Positions 24,097 to 33,241 are shown, numbered from the stretch's first letter. The stretch is DNA of 39,677 nucleotides from Effusibacillus lacus (GCF_002335525.1 NZ_BDUF01000009.1:1-39677), one strand, 5' to 3'. Notes: generated from the sequence alone by a model not told the origin. Made by a program: numbers and translations.

Positions 24097-24114
24097 TTGT
24101 TTCTGATCATGTAG
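24097..24114 (+). other. Possible five-codon leader peptide before livJ
   Basis: A perfect AGGAGGT (24085-24091) stands six to seven bases before TTG TTT CTG ATC ATG TAG (24097-24114). The peptide would hold Leu and Ile, amino acids carried by the operon's transporter. It could be an attenuation leader or merely a stray ribosome site. The rest of the 23960-24179 gap is very AT-rich. It includes AATTTTACAAAAAAT (23958-23972), a weak match to the CodY box AATTTTC-N-GAAAATT, and no clear promoter. Confidence 0.2.
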
Positions 24115-24179
24115 TATGATTTCTAGGATTATTCAGACTTTGGGAGTTTATTTTTTTCAAAAAGAAAGGGGTAGTCGAC

Positions 24180-25373
24180 TTGAAGAAAAAGCTTATTGCG
24201 GTGACAGCCATTATGACCCTGGCATTCGGTGCGCTGGCAGGATGCGGCGGAAACAAACCGGCCGCGACCAGCAATAATGCGGGGGGAGCTTCCGGCGGTG
24301 AAACGATTAAAATCGGCGCCAACCTCGAATTGACGGGAGACGTGGCGTCCTACGGAACATCTGCCCGCGACGGCGCGAAACTGGCGATTGAAGAAATTAA
24401 CAATGCCGGTGGGGTGCTCGGGAAAAAGCTTGAACTGGTTGAAGCGGACAACGCTTCGAAGAATGAAGAGTCAATCCGCGCAGCGCAAAAACTTCTCTCC
24501 GAGAAAGTGGTTGCCATTGTGGGCGCTGCAACATCCGGCAACTCGGTAGCAATGATTCCGGCGGTTACAGAGAAAAAAGTGCCGTTCATTTCTCCTTCGG
24601 GAACGGCTGAAAAAGTCACAGTTGACGAAAGAAGCGGCAAGCTCAACGAATTTGCTTTCCGTGCAAGCTTCATTGACCCGTTCCAGGGAACTGTGGCGGC
24701 AAAGTTTGCTATCAATGATTTGAAAGCAAAGACCGCTGCCATCTATACCGACAGTTCCAACGACTACTCAAAAGGTCTCGCCAAGTCCTTTAAGGAACAG
24801 TTTACGAAACTGGGTGGGCAGGTTGTAGCCGAAGAAAACTACCAGAAAAGGGATACCGATTTTAAAGCGGTCCTGACACGCATCAAGGACAAGAAACCGG
24901 ATGTTATCTACGTTCCGGGCTATTATGAAGAAGTCGGCAAAATCATCAAGCAGGGCCGTGAGGCGGGCATTACCGTTCCGTTCCTGGGCGGTGACGGTTG
25001 GGACAGCGCAGAACTGGCAAAGATTGCCGGCAACGACAATCTGAAAAACACATTCTTCACGAACCACTATGCGGCTGACGACAAGACTCCCGAAGTGCAA
25101 GCGTTTGTTGAGGCATTCAAGAAAAAGTACAACAAAACCCCGGACGGATTTGCGATTCTCGGTTATGATTCAGTTAAACTGATCGCGGAAGCAATCAAGA
25201 AAGCAAACAGCACGGACGGAACCAAGATCAAAGATGCTTTGGCATCCATTAAAGACTACAAAGCGGCTTCCGGTGTCATCAGCTATGACGAGAAACACAA
25301 TCCGGTCAAATCTGCAGTTATTATCGAAATGAAGGACGGCAAACAAACTTTCAAAACAAAGGTCAATCCTTAA
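24180..25373 (+). CDS. livJ: Branched-chain amino acid ABC transporter binding lipoprotein LivJ
   Basis: This is the extracellular receptor of a Liv/HAAT-type ABC importer. The 397-residue protein starts at TTG 24180 with GAAAGGGG eight bases upstream. Residues 1-22 form a lipoprotein signal (MKKKLIAVTAI, hydrophobic stretch, lipobox ALAGC). The mature part follows the Leu/Ile/Val-binding pattern: IKIGANLELTGDVASYGTSA near residue 45, ARDGAKLAIEEINNAGGVLG, AIVGAATSGNSVAMIPAV near residue 112 and DVIYVPGYYEEVGKIIKQ near residue 240. The Ser/Thr-rich loops that bind the amino-acid main chain are present (SGNS, SPSGT). It is the first of five liv genes and is separated from livH by a hairpin, which fits higher output of the receptor. 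Confidence 0.92.
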   Translation: MKKKLIAVTAIMTLAFGALAGCGGNKPAATSNNAGGASGGETIKIGANLELTGDVASYGTSARDGAKLAIEEINNAGGVLGKKLELVEADNASKNEESIRAAQKLLSEKVVAIVGAATSGNSVAMIPAVTEKKVPFISPSGTAEKVTVDERSGKLNEFAFRASFIDPFQGTVAAKFAINDLKAKTAAIYTDSSNDYSKGLAKSFKEQFTKLGGQVVAEENYQKRDTDFKAVLTRIKDKKPDVIYVPGYYEEVGKIIKQGREAGITVPFLGGDGWDSAELAKIAGNDNLKNTFFTNHYAADDKTPEVQAFVEAFKKKYNKTPDGFAILGYDSVKLIAEAIKKANSTDGTKIKDALASIKDYKAASGVISYDEKHNPVKSAVIIEMKDGKQTFKTKVNP

Positions 25374-25382
25374 TCACAAGGA

Positions 25383-25406
25383 GGGGGATCCTGGGTCCCC
25401 CTTTTA
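25383..25406 (+). terminator. Partial terminator between livJ and livH
   Basis: GGGGGA (25383-25388) pairs with TCCCCC (25396-25401) around a seven-base loop and runs into TTTTATTCTT. It lies 9 bases after livJ and would cut much of the message, leaving more livJ than permease mRNA. Confidence 0.8.
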
Positions 25407-25436
25407 TTCTTAAATGGGGGAGAGGTGTAATCCCGT

Positions 25437-26339
25437 ATGGACTACGTTATTCAGCAGATCATCAACGGAATTTCAGTCGGAAGCATCTATGCACTGATTG
25501 CACTAGGGTATACGATGGTATATGGGATTATCAAGCTGATCAACTTTGCGCACGGCGACGTGTTTATGGTGGGGGCATTTGTTGGTTTATTCTCGGTACA
25601 GGCACTTGAAGCGCAGGGAATGCAAAGCAAAATCGCAATCTTTCTGATTGCTTTGCTGGTTTCGATGATTGCAAGTGCCCTTCTGGGCATCGTGATTGAA
25701 AGAACTGCATACAAACCTCTGCGTAACGCTTCCCGTATTGCTGTTCTGATTACCGCTATCGGGGTTTCTTTCATGCTTGAATACTTGATGGTATATTTTC
25801 TCGGACCACAGGTCAAAGGGTTTCCCGAAATTATTGAGAAGACACAGTATACGATTTTCGGGGTTCAGATTGATTCGAACCAGATCATGATTCTTTTGGT
25901 GACAGTCGCACTGATGGTCATTTTGCAGTTCGTTGTCCACCGTACCAAAATCGGCAAAGCGATGCGGGCGGTGTCCTTTGATCAGGAAGCGGCCCGTTTG
26001 ATGGGAATCAATGTGGATACTACAATTTCAGCGACTTTTGCAGTAGGGTCCGCGCTCGCGGCAGCAGGTGGAGTCATTTTCGGAATGACGTACAGCTCGG
26101 TTGATCCCTTTATGGGAATTATTCCGGGACTCAAAGCATTTGTCGCAGCAGTTCTCGGAGGAATCGGGATCATTCCGGGCGCTTTTGTCGGAGGTTTGCT
26201 GCTTGGAGTAATCGAGACGGGTGTTTCATCCGTTGGGTATTCAATGTGGCGGGATGGAGTTGCATTTGCCATTCTGATCGGGATCCTGATTTTTAAACCG
26301 TCGGGCCTCTTTGGCAAGAATGTTCGCGAGAAAGTGTAG
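25437..26339 (+). CDS. livH: Branched-chain amino acid ABC transporter permease LivH
   Basis: LivH is one of two membrane subunits of the Liv importer. The 300-residue protein has about eight membrane segments. Family marks are INGISVGSIYALIALGYTMV at residues 9-28, then YGIIKLINFAHGDVFMVGAF, and the ABC-ATPase-contacting loop AVSFDQEAARLMGINVD near residue 177. The C-terminal GGIGIIPGAFVGGLLLGVIE is also typical. The ATG has GGGGGAGAGGTG upstream. It is followed by livM after 10 bases. The gene is intact. Confidence 0.92.
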   Translation: MDYVIQQIINGISVGSIYALIALGYTMVYGIIKLINFAHGDVFMVGAFVGLFSVQALEAQGMQSKIAIFLIALLVSMIASALLGIVIERTAYKPLRNASRIAVLITAIGVSFMLEYLMVYFLGPQVKGFPEIIEKTQYTIFGVQIDSNQIMILLVTVALMVILQFVVHRTKIGKAMRAVSFDQEAARLMGINVDTTISATFAVGSALAAAGGVIFGMTYSSVDPFMGIIPGLKAFVAAVLGGIGIIPGAFVGGLLLGVIETGVSSVGYSMWRDGVAFAILIGILIFKPSGLFGKNVREKV

Positions 26340-26349
26340 GTGACAACGG

Positions 26350-27309
26350 ATGCGCTTGCAAAACAAAAGTTTCTGGACCGGAATCGTTATTAGTGTTTTG
26401 ATCTACGCGGCATGCCAGTTGCTGATTGAGACCGGGGTGCTGGACGACCAGACCAAAACAACACTCATCCTCATCTGCATTAATATTATTCTTGGGGTAT
26501 CGCTGAATCTGATTAACGGCATAACCGGGCAGTTCTCGATTGGCCACGCAGGCTTCATGTCCATTGGCGCCTATCTGTCTGCCATTTTGACGCTCGACTT
26601 TGATTTGCCATTTGTAGTGGCTCTGATACTTGGCGGATTGGCCGCAGCTGCAGCAGGCATGATCATAGGAATTCCGTCTTTGCGTCTGAAAGGCGATTAT
26701 CTTGCGATTGCAACGCTTGGCTTTGGAGAAATCATCCGGATTATTTGGATCAATACCGATTACGTAGGCGGCGCCGCCGGTTTGAGCGGCATCCCGAATG
26801 AAACCAACTGGACCTGGGTGTTTGTTTGGACTTTGATTACCGTCGTGGTGATCAATAACTTTGTCAATTCCACCCATGGCAGGGCTTGCATTTCCGTTCG
26901 AGAGAACGAGATAGCGGCAGAGGCAATGGGTATCAATACAACCATGTATAAAGTGATGGCGTTTGTTATCGGAGCGTTTTTTGCGGGTGTGGCAGGCGGT
27001 TTGTCGGCGCATATGTTCTATATCCTGACTCCGCAGAGCTTCAATTTCCTCAAATCGTTTGAAATTCTTGTCATAGTGGTTTTGGGAGGCCTTGGAAGCA
27101 CATCCGGTTCCATTGTGGGTGCCATTGTCTTGACTCTACTTTATACATGGCTTCAGGAGTGGCCGGAGATCCGGATGCTTGTTTATTCGGGATTGCTGGT
27201 CCTGATCATGATTTTCCGTCCGCAAGGACTGCTGGGAACACGCGAAATAACCTTCAACTTTCTGAAGAAAAGAGGGGTACAAGATGGCACAACAAACATT
27301 CCTTCTTGA
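26350..27309 (+). CDS. livM: Branched-chain amino acid ABC transporter permease LivM
   Basis: LivM is the second membrane subunit. The 319-residue protein has about nine membrane segments and the family blocks SLNLINGITGQFSIGHAGFM near residue 57, IGIPSLRLKGDYLAIATLGF near residue 108 and the ATPase-contact loop SVRENEIAAEAMGINT near residue 182. The C-terminal VLGGLGSTSGSIVGAIVLTL matches LivM proteins. The ATG has TAGGTGA upstream, overlapping the livH stop region. Its last 26 bases overlap livG in another frame, so livG translation is coupled to it. Confidence 0.92.
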   Translation: MRLQNKSFWTGIVISVLIYAACQLLIETGVLDDQTKTTLILICINIILGVSLNLINGITGQFSIGHAGFMSIGAYLSAILTLDFDLPFVVALILGGLAAAAAGMIIGIPSLRLKGDYLAIATLGFGEIIRIIWINTDYVGGAAGLSGIPNETNWTWVFVWTLITVVVINNFVNSTHGRACISVRENEIAAEAMGINTTMYKVMAFVIGAFFAGVAGGLSAHMFYILTPQSFNFLKSFEILVIVVLGGLGSTSGSIVGAIVLTLLYTWLQEWPEIRMLVYSGLLVLIMIFRPQGLLGTREITFNFLKKRGVQDGTTNIPS

Positions 27310-28060
27310 TGTACAGAACGCCAGCCGTACCTTTGGAGGATTAAAAGCTGTTTCCGACGTTTCCATGCAGATCCGCAAAGGGGAATTGGTTGGGCTCATT
27401 GGACCCAACGGTGCCGGAAAAACCACTTTGTTCAATCTTTTGACGGGTGTATACGAGCCATCGGAAGGGCGAATTCTTTTGAACGGTGTGTCTGTGGGCG
27501 GCAGCAAACCCTATCAGATCACGCAAAAAGGTGCAGCCCGCACGTTCCAGAATATTCGATTGTTTGGCAACCTGTCAGTTTTGGACAATGTAAAAATCGC
27601 GTATCACCAGCATTCCAAGCATTCGGTGTTCTCTTCCGTATTGAGGCTTCCGTCTCATTTCAGGGGTGAGGCGGAGATGACAGAAAAAGCCGTCGAGTTT
27701 CTGAAGATCTTTAAATTGGACGGGAAAAAGGATGAACTTGCCAAAAATTTGCCCTATGGGGAACAACGCCGGCTGGAGATCGCCCGCGCTTTGGCGGCCC
27801 GTCCGCAACTGCTCCTGCTTGATGAACCGGCTGCAGGCATGAACCCGCAAGAAACACATGATCTGATGAATCTTATTCAGTGGATTCGACAGGAGTTTGA
27901 TCTGACAATTTTGTTAATCGAGCATGACATGTCGCTTGTAATGGGTGTCTGTGAAAGAATCTATGTGCTGGATCGGGGAATGTTGATTGCCGAGGGTACA
28001 CCGAATGAGATCAAGAACAATCCGAAAGTCATTGAAGCATATCTGGGACAGGAGGCGTAG
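27284..28060 (+). CDS. livG: Branched-chain amino acid ABC transporter ATPase LivG
   Basis: LivG is one of two cytoplasmic ATPases powering the importer. The 258-residue protein has Walker A GPNGAGKTT (residues 39-47), the Q-loop TFQNIRLFGNLSVLDNV near residue 88, the LivG-type signature NLPYGEQRRLEIARAL near residue 154 (the C-loop reads PYGEQ, as in LivG, rather than LSGGQ), Walker B LLLLDEPAAGMNP and the switch His in LLIEHDM. The ATG follows GAGGGG. The gene overlaps livM by 26 bases and is followed by livF after five bases. Confidence 0.94.
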   Translation: MAQQTFLLDVQNASRTFGGLKAVSDVSMQIRKGELVGLIGPNGAGKTTLFNLLTGVYEPSEGRILLNGVSVGGSKPYQITQKGAARTFQNIRLFGNLSVLDNVKIAYHQHSKHSVFSSVLRLPSHFRGEAEMTEKAVEFLKIFKLDGKKDELAKNLPYGEQRRLEIARALAARPQLLLLDEPAAGMNPQETHDLMNLIQWIRQEFDLTILLIEHDMSLVMGVCERIYVLDRGMLIAEGTPNEIKNNPKVIEAYLGQEA

Positions 28061-28065
28061 ATAAG

Positions 28066-28767
<702 letters not shown>

Positions 28768-28821
28768 CTCGAATTCACTTTTGCATAATAGAATAGAGAG
28801 TTGTCGAGAGGAGAGTTCAGC

Positions 28822-29841
28822 TTGAGAAAAGGTTTAGGTTTGCTGCTGTCCGGAACATTGGCATTTGCATTGGCGGCATGCGGTTCAAATACAGGCGGTC
28901 AGCCTGCAGCGAAAACATCCAACGGCGGATCGACCGCCAAGCAGGAAAAGACGATTTCGTTAGGCCTTACCCAATTCGTGGAACACCCGGCCCTTGATTC
29001 TGTTCGGAAAGGAATTGTTGACGGTCTGGCGGAAGCGGGTTATCAGGATGGAAAGAATCTGGTGATTGACTATCAAAACGCGCATGGTGATATGAGCAAT
29101 ACCGTATCCATCGCTCAAAAATTTGCTTCCGACAAGAAAGACATAGTGGTAGCAATTGCGACCCCTTCCGCTCAGGCGGCAGCGAAAACGATTCAGGACA
29201 AACCAGTGGTTTTCAGCGCCGTAACGGATCCCGTCTCGGCGCAACTGGTAGGATCATTGGACAAACCCGACAAGAATGTGACAGGAACTTCCGATAAACT
29301 GTCCATGGACAAACAGTTGGAATTGATCCAAAAATTTCTCCCTTCCCTCAAAAAGCTGGGAATTATTTATACCACCTCCGAGGTGAATTCGGAGGTGCAG
29401 GTGAAAGAAATGGAAGAAGCGGCCCGCAAAAAAGGGATCGAGGTATTCAAAGCGGGCATCACCAGTTCAAATGAGGTTCAACTGGCGGCGCAAACCCTGG
29501 TCGACAAAGCGCAGGCCATTTTCATTCCAATAGACAATACTGTGGTAGCCTCGGTGGAAGGGGTATTGACTCCGGCACAGAAGGCCAAGATTCCGGTATT
29601 TGCTTCGGACATTGATACTGTCAAGCGTGGAGCTGTTGCAACCTACGGAATCGACTATTACAAGGTGGGCAAGCAAACGGGTGAAATGGTGGCCCGGATC
29701 CTGAAAGGCCAAAAAGTTGCCGATACGCCCGTGGAAGTGACCAGGGAAGTAAACCTGACGATTCATGAGAAAGCGGCAGCCGCATTTGGTCTGACACTTT
29801 CCGACGAATTAAAAAACCAGGCAAAAGAAATCCTCAAGTGA
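28822..29841 (+). CDS. ABC transporter substrate-binding lipoprotein, TrpX-like (copy 1)
   Basis: This receptor belongs to the ABC_sub_bind family (COG2984), which includes streptococcal TrpX. The start is the TTG at 28822 (339 residues), with GAGAGGAG about nine bases upstream; a TTG at 28801 would add seven residues without a site. The N terminus is a lipoprotein signal with lipobox LAAC. Family features are LTQFVEHPALDSVRKGIVDG near residue 45, then YQNAHGDMSNTVSIAQKF and VFSAVTDPVSAQLV near residue 130. It is closely related to the next gene, so the pair arose by tandem duplication. In this family ligands are aromatic amino acids or other small hydrophobic compounds; the exact one here is not known. 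Confidence 0.88.
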   Translation: MRKGLGLLLSGTLAFALAACGSNTGGQPAAKTSNGGSTAKQEKTISLGLTQFVEHPALDSVRKGIVDGLAEAGYQDGKNLVIDYQNAHGDMSNTVSIAQKFASDKKDIVVAIATPSAQAAAKTIQDKPVVFSAVTDPVSAQLVGSLDKPDKNVTGTSDKLSMDKQLELIQKFLPSLKKLGIIYTTSEVNSEVQVKEMEEAARKKGIEVFKAGITSSNEVQLAAQTLVDKAQAIFIPIDNTVVASVEGVLTPAQKAKIPVFASDIDTVKRGAVATYGIDYYKVGKQTGEMVARILKGQKVADTPVEVTREVNLTIHEKAAAAFGLTLSDELKNQAKEILK

Positions 29842-29927
29842 TATCCGAATAAAGTTTTCAATAACCCAAAAATCAAACGGGCGTGGTATGATACTACTAT
29901 TACAAGTAAATAAAGGGGGTCCTTCAC

Positions 29928-30959
29928 ATGTTTTCCAGCAAAAAAAACAAAATGATTTCTTTGGCATTCACTTCTGCTTTAGCGCTTTTAACCTTCACAG
30001 CGTGCGGGCAAAAAGGCGCCTCTACCCAACCGGCTCCGGCCTCATCCGGCCAGCCGGAGAAACAAGTCAAAATCGGAATCGTTCAGATCGTTGAACATCC
30101 GGCATTGGACGCAGCCCGCAACGGTTTCATCGAACAAATGGCCAAAAACGGTTTTGTGGAAGGGAAGAATGTGGTTTACGACAAGCAAAGCGCTCAAGGA
30201 AACATGGATACAGCCATCTCGATTGCCCAGAAATTCCAGGGTGACAAGGTGGACCTGGTGTTGGCGATTGCCACTCCGACAGCACAGGCTGCAGCACAAA
30301 CATTGAAAGACACTCCGATTCTGTTTACGGCGGTAACGGACCCTGTTGTGGCGGGTCTGGTGAAAACCATGGAGAAGCCGGGCGGCAACGTAACCGGTAC
30401 TACCGATATGAATCCGGTGGAGGAGCAGCTTCAGCTGCTGAAAGAATTGAAGGCGGGAGCCAAGACTGTTGGCGTGATTTACAGTTCAGGCGAAGCGAAC
30501 TCCAAGGTACAGGTCGATCTGGCAAAGGCCGCTTCCCAGAAACTGGGCTTGACGATTGTTGAGAAGGCAATCACAACTGCGACTGAGGTGAAGCAGGCGG
30601 CCGAGTCCATGGTGGGCAAGGTTGATGCGATTTATGTGCCGACTGACAACACGGTCGTGTCTTCCATATCCGCCGTACTTGCCGTTGCCGAAGCGAACAA
30701 AATTCCTGTGATTGCGGGCGAGGAGAACACCGTAAAAAGCGGAGCCATCGCAACCTATGGCATCGATTATACCAAGCTTGGCCAGCAGACAGCGGACATG
30801 GCTGCCAAAGTTCTGAAGGGTCAAGCCAAACCTGCCGATATGCCTGTCGAGAAACAGTCGCAAATGAAACTGGTCATCAACAAAAAGGCCGCTGAGAGGA
30901 TGGGCGTGACAATTCCCCAATCGCTGCTGGGCCGTGCAAACGAGGTTATTGAGAAGTAG
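29928..30959 (+). CDS. ABC transporter substrate-binding lipoprotein, TrpX-like (copy 2)
   Basis: The second ABC_sub_bind receptor has 343 residues. Its signal ends in the lipobox FTAC (Cys at residue 26). The same blocks as in copy 1 appear: IVQIVEHPALDAARNGFIEQ, KQSAQGNMDTAISIAQKFQG and FTAVTDPVVAGLVKTMEKPG. The two copies differ at many positions in the second lobe, so different ligands or affinities are possible. The ATG has AAGGGGG upstream. The 86-base gap before it holds TATGAT (29887-29892) without a clear -35, so it may also have its own weak promoter. It is followed by the permease after 38 bases. Confidence 0.88.
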   Translation: MFSSKKNKMISLAFTSALALLTFTACGQKGASTQPAPASSGQPEKQVKIGIVQIVEHPALDAARNGFIEQMAKNGFVEGKNVVYDKQSAQGNMDTAISIAQKFQGDKVDLVLAIATPTAQAAAQTLKDTPILFTAVTDPVVAGLVKTMEKPGGNVTGTTDMNPVEEQLQLLKELKAGAKTVGVIYSSGEANSKVQVDLAKAASQKLGLTIVEKAITTATEVKQAAESMVGKVDAIYVPTDNTVVSSISAVLAVAEANKIPVIAGEENTVKSGAIATYGIDYTKLGQQTADMAAKVLKGQAKPADMPVEKQSQMKLVINKKAAERMGVTIPQSLLGRANEVIEK

Positions 30960-30997
30960 TAAAGGAATGGCGCTGAGTTTTTCCGGGGGAGGACAAC

Positions 30998-31915
30998 ATG
31001 GGGATTGCAATCAACGGCGCAGTCGAACAGGGACTGTTATTTGCCATCATGGCTTTGGGGGTCTATCTGACCTTTCGAATATTGAATTTCCCGGATCTGA
31101 CGGTAGACGGAAGCTTTGCCTTGGGAGGAGCTTTGGCCGCAAAGCTCATCATAGACGGTTTCAATCCTTTTCTCGCCACCCTCATTGCGATGGTGGCGGG
31201 AGCGGGGGCTGGAGCTTTCACGGGAATCTTAAGCACCAAAGGAAAAATAAACGGTCTGTTGGCCGGAATCTTGACGATGATCGCTCTGTATTCCATAAAC
31301 CTTCGGATTATGGGGCGGGCGAATCTGCCGCTGTTGCGGGAAGACACACTCTATACGATGATACAGGATCTGCGGCTGCCTGATATCGCGATTGCGGGTA
31401 TTACATTGTTTACGGGTACAGCGATCGTCTTCCTGGTAGTCGTAGCACTCGTGAAACTGTTGATCGACTGGTTCCTGCATACCGACACGGGTCTGGACGT
31501 TCGGGCAACCGGCGACAATCCGACAATGATCCGCTCTTTTGGAGCCAATACCGATACCGCGACAATTATCGGGTTGAGTTTGTCAAACGCGTTGGTGGCG
31601 ATGTCGGGTGCGCTGGTGGCACAGTACCAAGGTTTCGCGGATGTCGGGATGGGAATCGGCATGATTGTGATCGGTCTTGCCTCGGTGATTGTGGGGGAGG
31701 TCCTGTTTGGAAATCCCACAATCGTACGTGCGACAATGGCGGTGATTCTGGGCTCAATCGTTTACCGGCTGGTAATTGCATTCGCGCTGCGCTCCGGGTT
31801 GTCTCCCTCGGACATGAAGATGATTACCGCCTTCCTGGTCATCATTGCGCTGACTCTGCCGACAATCATGAAAGGCGCTTGGAAAAAGGGCAGCAAAGCA
31901 ATGGGGGGGCGATAA
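30998..31915 (+). CDS. ABC transporter permease, TrpY-like (COG4120)
   Basis: This 305-residue membrane protein has about eight or nine segments and belongs to the permease family that goes with ABC_sub_bind receptors. Features include LLFAIMALGVYLTFRILNFP at residues 10-29, DLTVDGSFALGGALAAKLI next to it, and the ATPase-contact loop GLDVRATGDNPTMIRSFGAN near residue 166. The C-terminal half has GIGMIVIGLASVIVGEVLFG. The ATG has GGGGGAGG five bases upstream. It is followed at once by the ATPase gene (one base gap). It must serve both upstream receptors, as there is only one permease gene. Confidence 0.88.
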   Translation: MGIAINGAVEQGLLFAIMALGVYLTFRILNFPDLTVDGSFALGGALAAKLIIDGFNPFLATLIAMVAGAGAGAFTGILSTKGKINGLLAGILTMIALYSINLRIMGRANLPLLREDTLYTMIQDLRLPDIAIAGITLFTGTAIVFLVVVALVKLLIDWFLHTDTGLDVRATGDNPTMIRSFGANTDTATIIGLSLSNALVAMSGALVAQYQGFADVGMGIGMIVIGLASVIVGEVLFGNPTIVRATMAVILGSIVYRLVIAFALRSGLSPSDMKMITAFLVIIALTLPTIMKGAWKKGSKAMGGR

Positions 31916-31916
31916 C

Positions 31917-32714
31917 GTGCTAAAGATTTCACAAGTTGATAAAGTGTTTAACGCAGGAACAGTCAATGAAAAAATCGCCCTGCAAAACATTAACCTGCAC
32001 CTGGCTCCGCGTGATTTTGTCACCGTGATCGGCAGTAACGGGGCCGGAAAGTCCACATTGATGAACATTATCTCCGGCGGACTGATTCCGGATCAGGGAA
32101 CCGTGACGATTGACGGAGTGGACGTTACCAAATTGGGAGAACATCAACGGGCTAAATACATCGGACGCGTATTTCAGGATCCGATGGCGGGAACCGCTCC
32201 CAACATGACAATCGAAGAGAATTTGGCGATCGCTTACGCACGCGGACAGCGACGTTCCCTTTCTCTTGGTGTAAACAACCGAAAACGAAAACTGTTTCAA
32301 GAGCAGCTGGAGATCCTGGATCAAGGGCTGGAAAACCGTCTGAAGACAAAGGTGGGATTTCTTTCGGGCGGTCAAAGGCAAGCGCTTAGTCTGCTGATGG
32401 CCACTTTTACCAAACCGAAAATCCTGCTGCTTGATGAGCATACGGCAGCACTTGACCCGAAGAGGGCTCGACTGATTCTTGAATTGACCAAAAAAGTGGT
32501 AGATCAACATCATCTGACCACCCTGATGGTTACCCACAACATGGAGCAGGCGCTCACGCTCGGCAACCGTCTGCTGATGATGCATGAAGGACGGATCGTT
32601 CTGGACATAGCACAGGAACAGAAACAGCGAATGACCGTAAAGGATCTTTTGCAAGCCTTTGAAGAAGCACGGGGCGGCGAGGCTTTTGCCGAAGACCGCT
32701 ATTTCCTGGCATGA
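31917..32714 (+). CDS. ABC transporter ATPase, TrpZ-like (COG1101)
   Basis: The 265-residue ATPase energises the TrpXYZ-like importer. Walker A is GSNGAGKST (residues 39-47); the Q-loop is RVFQDPMAGTAPNMTIEENL near residue 83; the signature GFLSGGQRQALSLLMA lies near residue 143; Walker B is LLLDEHTAALDP, with DEH in place of the more usual DEP, as in this subfamily; the switch His is in MVTHNM. The GTG start follows GGGGGGGCG. Its stop codon overlaps the yqgQ start (ATGA), so yqgQ is translationally coupled to it. Confidence 0.9.
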   Translation: MLKISQVDKVFNAGTVNEKIALQNINLHLAPRDFVTVIGSNGAGKSTLMNIISGGLIPDQGTVTIDGVDVTKLGEHQRAKYIGRVFQDPMAGTAPNMTIEENLAIAYARGQRRSLSLGVNNRKRKLFQEQLEILDQGLENRLKTKVGFLSGGQRQALSLLMATFTKPKILLLDEHTAALDPKRARLILELTKKVVDQHHLTTLMVTHNMEQALTLGNRLLMMHEGRIVLDIAQEQKQRMTVKDLLQAFEEARGGEAFAEDRYFLA

Positions 32715-32902
32715 ATAAGTCACTGTACGAAGTGCGTCAATTGTTGAAACGCTTCAACATTTACATCTATACCGGCAACGAACTGGACGATGCGGTACTG
32801 ATGGAATTGGAACTGGAAGATCTTTACGAAATGAAGCTGATTGAGGAAGACGAATACTTACATGCGCGCTTGACCCTTAAACAAGCAAATGCAAAACACT
32901 GA
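32711..32902 (+). CDS. yqgQ: YqgQ family protein (DUF910)
   Basis: The 63-residue protein matches the YqgQ/DUF910 family of small Firmicute proteins with a three-helix fold; the function is not known, though a nucleic-acid-binding role has been suggested from structure. Features are YEVRQLLKRFNIYIYTGNEL and DLYEMKLIEEDEYLHARL. In B. subtilis yqgQ lies next to glcK (glucokinase). Here it follows the ABC ATPase, overlapping it by four bases, so it is part of that transcript. The hairpin at 32906-32955 ends the unit. Confidence 0.85.
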   Translation: MNKSLYEVRQLLKRFNIYIYTGNELDDAVLMELELEDLYEMKLIEEDEYLHARLTLKQANAKH

Positions 32903-32905
32903 GTA

Positions 32906-32955
32906 AAAATGCACCTTGCGAGAGTGACCGTATCATTCTTTGCATGGTGCATTTT
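32906..32955 (+). terminator. Long-loop hairpin after yqgQ
   Basis: AAAATGCACC (32906-32915) and GGTGCATTTT (32946-32955) form a perfect 10-bp stem with a 30-base loop; the second arm ends in TTTT, then GTGC. It is a probable terminator of the ABC-yqgQ unit and lies just after the end of the small minus-strand frame. Confidence 0.55.
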
Positions 32956-32958
32956 GTG

Positions 32959-33105
32959 CTAAACACCTTCTGTCCAAATTTTCATGGGAAACAGCGCTTC
33001 ATCCTGATTCATTTCCCTGGCATCTTTGCCTCTCGCCGATGATTCGTGCCATGAATTTCCACCTCCTTCCCCGCTACCAGTATCGCTGATTTCCCGTTTT
33101 TCCAT
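32959..33105 (-). CDS. Possible small Gly/Ser-rich protein
   Basis: A 48-residue frame on the minus strand begins MEKREISDTGSGEGGGNSW and ends MKIWTEGV. It is hydrophilic with a Gly-rich centre and not one I recognise. The ATG at 33105 has only AGGG directly before it, so initiation would be weak; a strong GGAAGGAGG lies inside the frame but before an out-of-frame ATG with only 17 codons (33050). This fills most of the 32903-33241 gap. It may be chance. Confidence 0.25.
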   Translation of the reverse strand: MEKREISDTGSGEGGGNSWHESSARGKDAREMNQDEALFPMKIWTEGV

Positions 33106-33114
33106 TCCCTAATA

Positions 33115-33144
33115 TTGACGGATGCTTGAAAAACCGATTACTAT
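33115..33144 (+). promoter_or_regulatory. Sigma-A promoter of the tetR-icmF unit
   Basis: TTGACG (33115-33120) and TACTAT (33139-33144) are 18 bases apart. The start site would be near 33151, just before the operator at 33158-33176. Confidence 0.6.
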
Positions 33145-33157
33145 AGTAGCAGAGACC

Positions 33158-33176
33158 TGAACGAGCGCTCGGTCGA
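33158..33176. promoter_or_regulatory. TetR-type operator before tetR-icmF
   Basis: TGAACGAGCGCTCGGTCGA contains the palindrome GA-N-CGAGCGCTCG-N-TC, with a perfect CGAGCGCTCG core. It lies right after the predicted start site and before the TetR gene, which points to self-repression. It shares 13 of 19 bases with the fad operator region 14722-14740. Confidence 0.65.
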
Positions 33177-33241
33177 GTTCTGGATTCAGGTGATTGCACA
33201 GTACGCCGGTTTTGCCGGGCAGATGAGGAGAGGGAGTTGGA

